In this document: positions 24,035 through 26,636 of the stretch, piece by piece
How the letters are laid out: each line of letters begins with the position of its first letter
Position numbering within the stretch: position 1 is the stretch's first letter
NCBI GenBank assembly: GCA_041565275.1
Contig: JBFGVE010000025.1
Span: forward strand, 1 to 26,636
Direction of reading: 5' to 3'
DNA from: CAWUKT01 sp041565275
GTDB taxonomy: Bacteria > Bacteroidota > Bacteroidia > J057 > JADKCL01
Length of the DNA stretch: 26,636 bases
Program-made: the position numbers and the translations under genes
The notes under the pieces: model-generated
What the model saw: only the letters and a program-made list of their open reading frames with translations
Databases searched by the model: none
Told to the model about the DNA's origin: nothing

Positions 24035-25474
24035 TTATTCCACGATACTGATCTTCACCATGTTTGTCCTTTGCCTTTTATTTAAGGGAGTGCTGGCACA
24101 ATGGATGAGGACATCATCCCTTCCAACCAGTTGCTTCAGTTTCAGAATATCAGTGGTATCATCTATCGTCTTGTCGGTAGATTCATAACTGTCGTAGTAA
24201 AATGCCCTGACTCCCCAGACAAGGTTCAGGATATTGAGAATTCTGCGGTCATGGCTAAAGATGAAGATGTCTGCCTTGGGCCTGCACTTTGCGATTTTAA
24301 AAGCTGTATATCCGGAGGCCGTCATTCCAACAATAGCAGTTGCTTGAGTGTGTTTTGCAAGTTTGCAAGCACTTACGATGATCGAGTCGTGGATATAAGT
24401 AGGAGATCCTGGGTCAATTGTCATGTTCTCATTCGGGTAATAGATATTTTCCATGCCCTCCTCTACGATTTCGAGAATCTTATTCATGCTCTGCACTGTC
24501 TCGACTGGGTATTTACCCACCGAGGTTTCGGCACTTAACATGACCGCATCTGCACCGTCGGTGACTGCATTGGCCACATCATTTGCTTCCGCACGGGTGG
24601 GACGGCGGGAATCCATCATGGATTCCATCATCTGGGTCGCAACGATCACTGGCTTTGCAGCTAGGTTGGCTTTATGGATGATCTTCTTTTGCCAGATAGG
24701 CACCTCCTCCAGAGGGATCTCCACTCCGAGGTCTCCCCTGGCAACCATGATTCCATCACTTTCTTTAATGATCTCGTCGATATTTTTCAGTGCTTCCGGT
24801 TTCTCAATCTTAGATATTACTAGGGTACTGCTTCCCAATTCTTTGATCCTTCTCTTCAGGTCCCGGACCTCCTGAGCGGTCCTCACAAAGGAAAGTGCTA
24901 CCCAATCTACGTCCTGTGACAAGCCAAACTCAAGGTCGGCGATATCCTTCTCAGTAAGGGATGGCATGGTAATATTGGTGAAAGGAAGGTTAACCCCTTT
25001 CCGGGAACCAATGCTGTCACCATAGACGATTTCCATTTCTACCTGTTCTTTTTTATCAGTTGCAATGACTCTCATGGTCACTTTACCATCGTCTGCAAGC
25101 AATATGTCACCTTCCCGAACGTCTTGGGCAAAGGTTTCATACTGAATAGGGATAATATTTTCTTTCTGCTCCTCGATAACAGTATTGAGGAAAATACGGT
25201 CGCCCGGTTTTACAGGATGAGCTTCCTCCAAGATGCCAATCCTTATTTTTGGGCCCTGAAGGTCTTGAAGGATCATGACAGGAGTCTCCAACTCTCTGCT
25301 GATACGCCTGACGCGCTTGACAACTTCTGCATGTATTTCGTGGCTTCCGTGGGAAAAATTAAGGCGGGCAACGTCCATTCCCGATTTGATCATGCTCGTC
25401 AAGACTTCGTCAGAATTGCAAGATGGACCTATGGTGCAGACTACTTTGGTTCGGTTGAAATTAATAGGATTCAA
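24035..25474 (-). CDS. pyk: Pyruvate kinase
   Basis: This 479-residue glycolytic enzyme converts phosphoenolpyruvate and ADP to pyruvate and ATP in the cytoplasm. Visible motifs are TKVVCTIGPSC, VARLNFSHG with R37, the ISKIEKPEA block with K222, the metal-binding IMVARGDLGVEIP (ARGDLG at 245-250), and the MTGTS-like substrate loop (MMESMMDSRRPTRAEANDVA) with GADAVMLSAETSVGKYP. Length is normal. The start codon is TTG (25474-25472), which overlaps the stop of the upstream IPExxxVDY gene by 4 bases (TTGA) and suggests coupled translation. No closer ATG would keep the KVVCTIGPS start. The C-terminal domain may bind allosteric effectors. Confidence 0.97.
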   Translation of the reverse strand: MNPINFNRTKVVCTIGPSCNSDEVLTSMIKSGMDVARLNFSHGSHEIHAEVVKRVRRISRELETPVMILQDLQGPKIRIGILEEAHPVKPGDRIFLNTVIEEQKENIIPIQYETFAQDVREGDILLADDGKVTMRVIATDKKEQVEMEIVYGDSIGSRKGVNLPFTNITMPSLTEKDIADLEFGLSQDVDWVALSFVRTAQEVRDLKRRIKELGSSTLVISKIEKPEALKNIDEIIKESDGIMVARGDLGVEIPLEEVPIWQKKIIHKANLAAKPVIVATQMMESMMDSRRPTRAEANDVANAVTDGADAVMLSAETSVGKYPVETVQSMNKILEIVEEGMENIYYPNENMTIDPGSPTYIHDSIIVSACKLAKHTQATAIVGMTASGYTAFKIAKCRPKADIFIFSHDRRILNILNLVWGVRAFYYDSYESTDKTIDDTTDILKLKQLVGRDDVLIHCASTPLNKRQRTNMVKISIVE

Positions 25475-25872
25475 GGTAATAACTTTTTAATATCCTTCTC
25501 ATCGGTGAGATCATAGGCTAGGCTAATTACGTCTATGTGCGACAGTTGGGACAGCAACTCAGATAAATTGGGCTGCTTATCACCGATCTGCCTGATCACC
25601 AGCCAATAGCGGAATTTCTTTGCCAGTCTTGAGACCTTCTTATCAGGAAAATTGTTTTCAAAAAGAAAGAAATCAAAGTCAGAATTAGATTCAAAATCGA
25701 CATAATTTGTATTTCCTGAGACTTCAGTCACATGCTCTTCTGCAGATGCCAACCTCAAATTGAGCTTTTGGTTGATCACCCAGCATAGTTTCCATATTTT
25801 CTCATTGGATGCAATGCCCAACACGGATGCGGGAGTATCAAAATCGAGCTTAAAAAGGTTTTTTCTGGCCAC
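25471..25872 (-). CDS. IPExxxVDY-family protein upstream of pyk
   Basis: This 133-residue protein resembles the IPExxxVDY family, which in Bacteroidota is commonly found next to pyk: the N-terminal pattern KLDFDTPASVLGIASNEKIW followed by LCWVINQKLNL, then an acidic middle and a terminal KKFRYWLVIRQIG. The signature named for the family is degenerate here: FRYWL (87-91) stands where VDYFL is usual, and no clear IPE is seen. No signal peptide or membrane segment. The function is unknown. The stop overlaps the pyk start, so the two are co-translated. A weak -7 match (TAGATTTA) lies at 25904-25897 on the minus strand. Confidence 0.75.
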   Translation of the reverse strand: MARKNLFKLDFDTPASVLGIASNEKIWKLCWVINQKLNLRLASAEEHVTEVSGNTNYVDFESNSDFDFFLFENNFPDKKVSRLAKKFRYWLVIRQIGDKQPNLSELLSQLSHIDVISLAYDLTDEKDIKKLLP

Positions 25873-26009
25873 GAACTGAGTTCAATAAGGAAACAATAAA
25901 TCTAATGTATCAATGTAACAATTACTACCACAGACCAGAATGTTTTAGCAAATGTAATGTTAACCCTCAATTGCTTGGGACTCTAGTGTTGGACCAAATG
26001 AAAAAGTAT

Positions 26010-26017
26010 TATATTTG
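26010..26017 (+). promoter_or_regulatory. Promoter of acpP-fabF (-7 element)
   Basis: TATATTTG is an exact match to the Bacteroidota -7 element. A TTGG at 25989-25992 sits 17 bases upstream as the -33 element. The predicted start lies near 26022, giving a leader of about 65 bases before the acpP ATG. Confidence 0.6.
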
Positions 26018-26086
26018 CGCTGTTTTTAGGTCGTTGGGTTTCCCACCTGGCCATTGTATCAATAAATAATAATAACGATCACGAAA

Positions 26087-26323
26087 ATGTCGGAAATCGC
26101 AAAAAAAGTAACGAGTATCATCGTTGATAAATTGGGAGTTGAAGAGAACGAAGTCACCAATGAAGCCAGTTTCGCCAACGATCTGGGTGCTGACTCCCTT
26201 GACACGGTTGAACTGATCATGGAATTCGAAAAAGAATTTGAGATCAGTATTCCCGACGAAGATGCAGAAAAGATCGTCACCGTAGGTGATGCCGTCACAT
26301 ACCTTACAGAGAATAAGAATTAG
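26087..26323 (+). CDS. acpP: Acyl carrier protein
   Basis: This 78-residue acidic protein carries the growing fatty acid on a 4'-phosphopantetheine arm in the cytoplasm. The attachment serine is S37 in GADSLDTVELIMEFE, the classic DSL motif. The helical fold is complete, with the typical IPDEDAEKIVTVGDAV in helix III to IV. fabF follows 31 bp later on the same strand, the standard arrangement for fatty acid synthesis. The promoter lies about 70 bases upstream. Confidence 0.98.
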   Translation: MSEIAKKVTSIIVDKLGVEENEVTNEASFANDLGADSLDTVELIMEFEKEFEISIPDEDAEKIVTVGDAVTYLTENKN

Positions 26324-26354
26324 ATCCCCTAGAATCAACAAGTAGTTATTTTAC

Positions 26355-26636
26355 ATGGCAGGAAGGAGAGTTGTTATTACCGGACTGGGAGCGGTAACAC
26401 CAATTGGGAATAATGTTCCATCTTACTGGGAAGGCTTGGTAAGCGGAAAAAGCGGTGCCAATCCTATTACCAAATTCGATGCCTCTGAGTTCAGGACGCG
26501 CTTTGCTTGTGAAGTAAGTAATTTCGATATTACTGATTACATGCACAAGAAAGATGCCCGTAAAATGGACCCCTTCTGCCACTATGGAGTCGTAGCTTCT
26601 GACGAAGCTATGCAAGATTCAGGACTGGATCTCGAA
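26355..26636 (+). CDS. fabF: Beta-ketoacyl-ACP synthase II, N-terminal part (cut by window end)
   Basis: The frame from ATG 26355 stays open to the window end (94 codons). It begins with the KAS signature MAGRRVVITGLGAVTPIGN, followed by SYWEGLVSGKSGANPITKFDAS and a conserved DPFCHYGVVASDEAM. This is the condensing enzyme that elongates acyl-ACP in fatty acid synthesis. The active-site Cys and the two His residues lie outside the window. Its place directly after acpP supports FabF rather than FabB. Confidence 0.96.
   Translation, partial: MAGRRVVITGLGAVTPIGNNVPSYWEGLVSGKSGANPITKFDASEFRTRFACEVSNFDITDYMHKKDARKMDPFCHYGVVASDEAMQDSGLDLE

Overview
The window reads as a chromosomal segment of a member of the Bacteroidota. 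The evidence is an IPExxxVDY-type protein overlapping pyk, an acpP-fabF pair, many short lipoproteins, -7 elements of the Bacteroidota type (TAnnTTTG) and few Shine-Dalgarno sequences. The exported multidomain caspase-like proteins would suit a Saprospiria/Lewinella-like lineage, but that placement is inference. No rRNA, tRNA or CRISPR array was seen.

Left part (1-8.7 kb), accessory and defence-like. A truncated group II intron reverse transcriptase runs off the left edge on the minus strand. A rho-independent terminator follows, then a complete four-gene Wadjet operon on the plus strand: jetA (DUF3375, kleisin-like), jetB (DUF4194, KITE-like), jetC (SMC-like ATPase) and jetD (DUF3322/DUF2220, Toprim nuclease). 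From knowledge of the family, JetABC extrudes DNA loops, senses small circular DNA and lets JetD cut it. The jetC 3' end carries a tandem 28-bp duplication that changes the C-terminal tail and removes what looks like a former ATGA overlap with jetD. A winged-helix/Fic protein follows behind its own promoter and a perfect 9-bp inverted repeat. Its Fic motif has Gln where the catalytic His belongs.

Middle part (8.7-16.4 kb). A small lipoprotein, a gamma-glutamyltranspeptidase fragment lacking both ends, and mtnA (methylthioribose-1-phosphate isomerase) come first. A tandem pair of exported caspase-like proteins follows on the minus strand. The downstream member keeps the His/Cys dyad. The upstream member has Ser in place of the catalytic Cys and an N-terminal half resembling YD repeats. 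They share an Ig-like-plus-caspase layout, which suggests an enzyme/pseudo-enzyme pair. A divergent lipoprotein gene closes this part.

Right part (16.6-26.6 kb), mostly housekeeping: an MscS channel, a CorA metal transporter, a small Cys-containing lipoprotein, an M1 aminopeptidase lipoprotein, polyphosphate kinase (ppk1), a DUF937 protein with two Asp-rich calcium-loop-like motifs, pyruvate kinase (TTG start overlapping the IPExxxVDY gene), then divergent acpP and the start of fabF, which is cut by the window end.

The best candidates for further study are the caspase/pseudocaspase pair, the His-less Fic protein beside Wadjet, and the jetC tail duplication.
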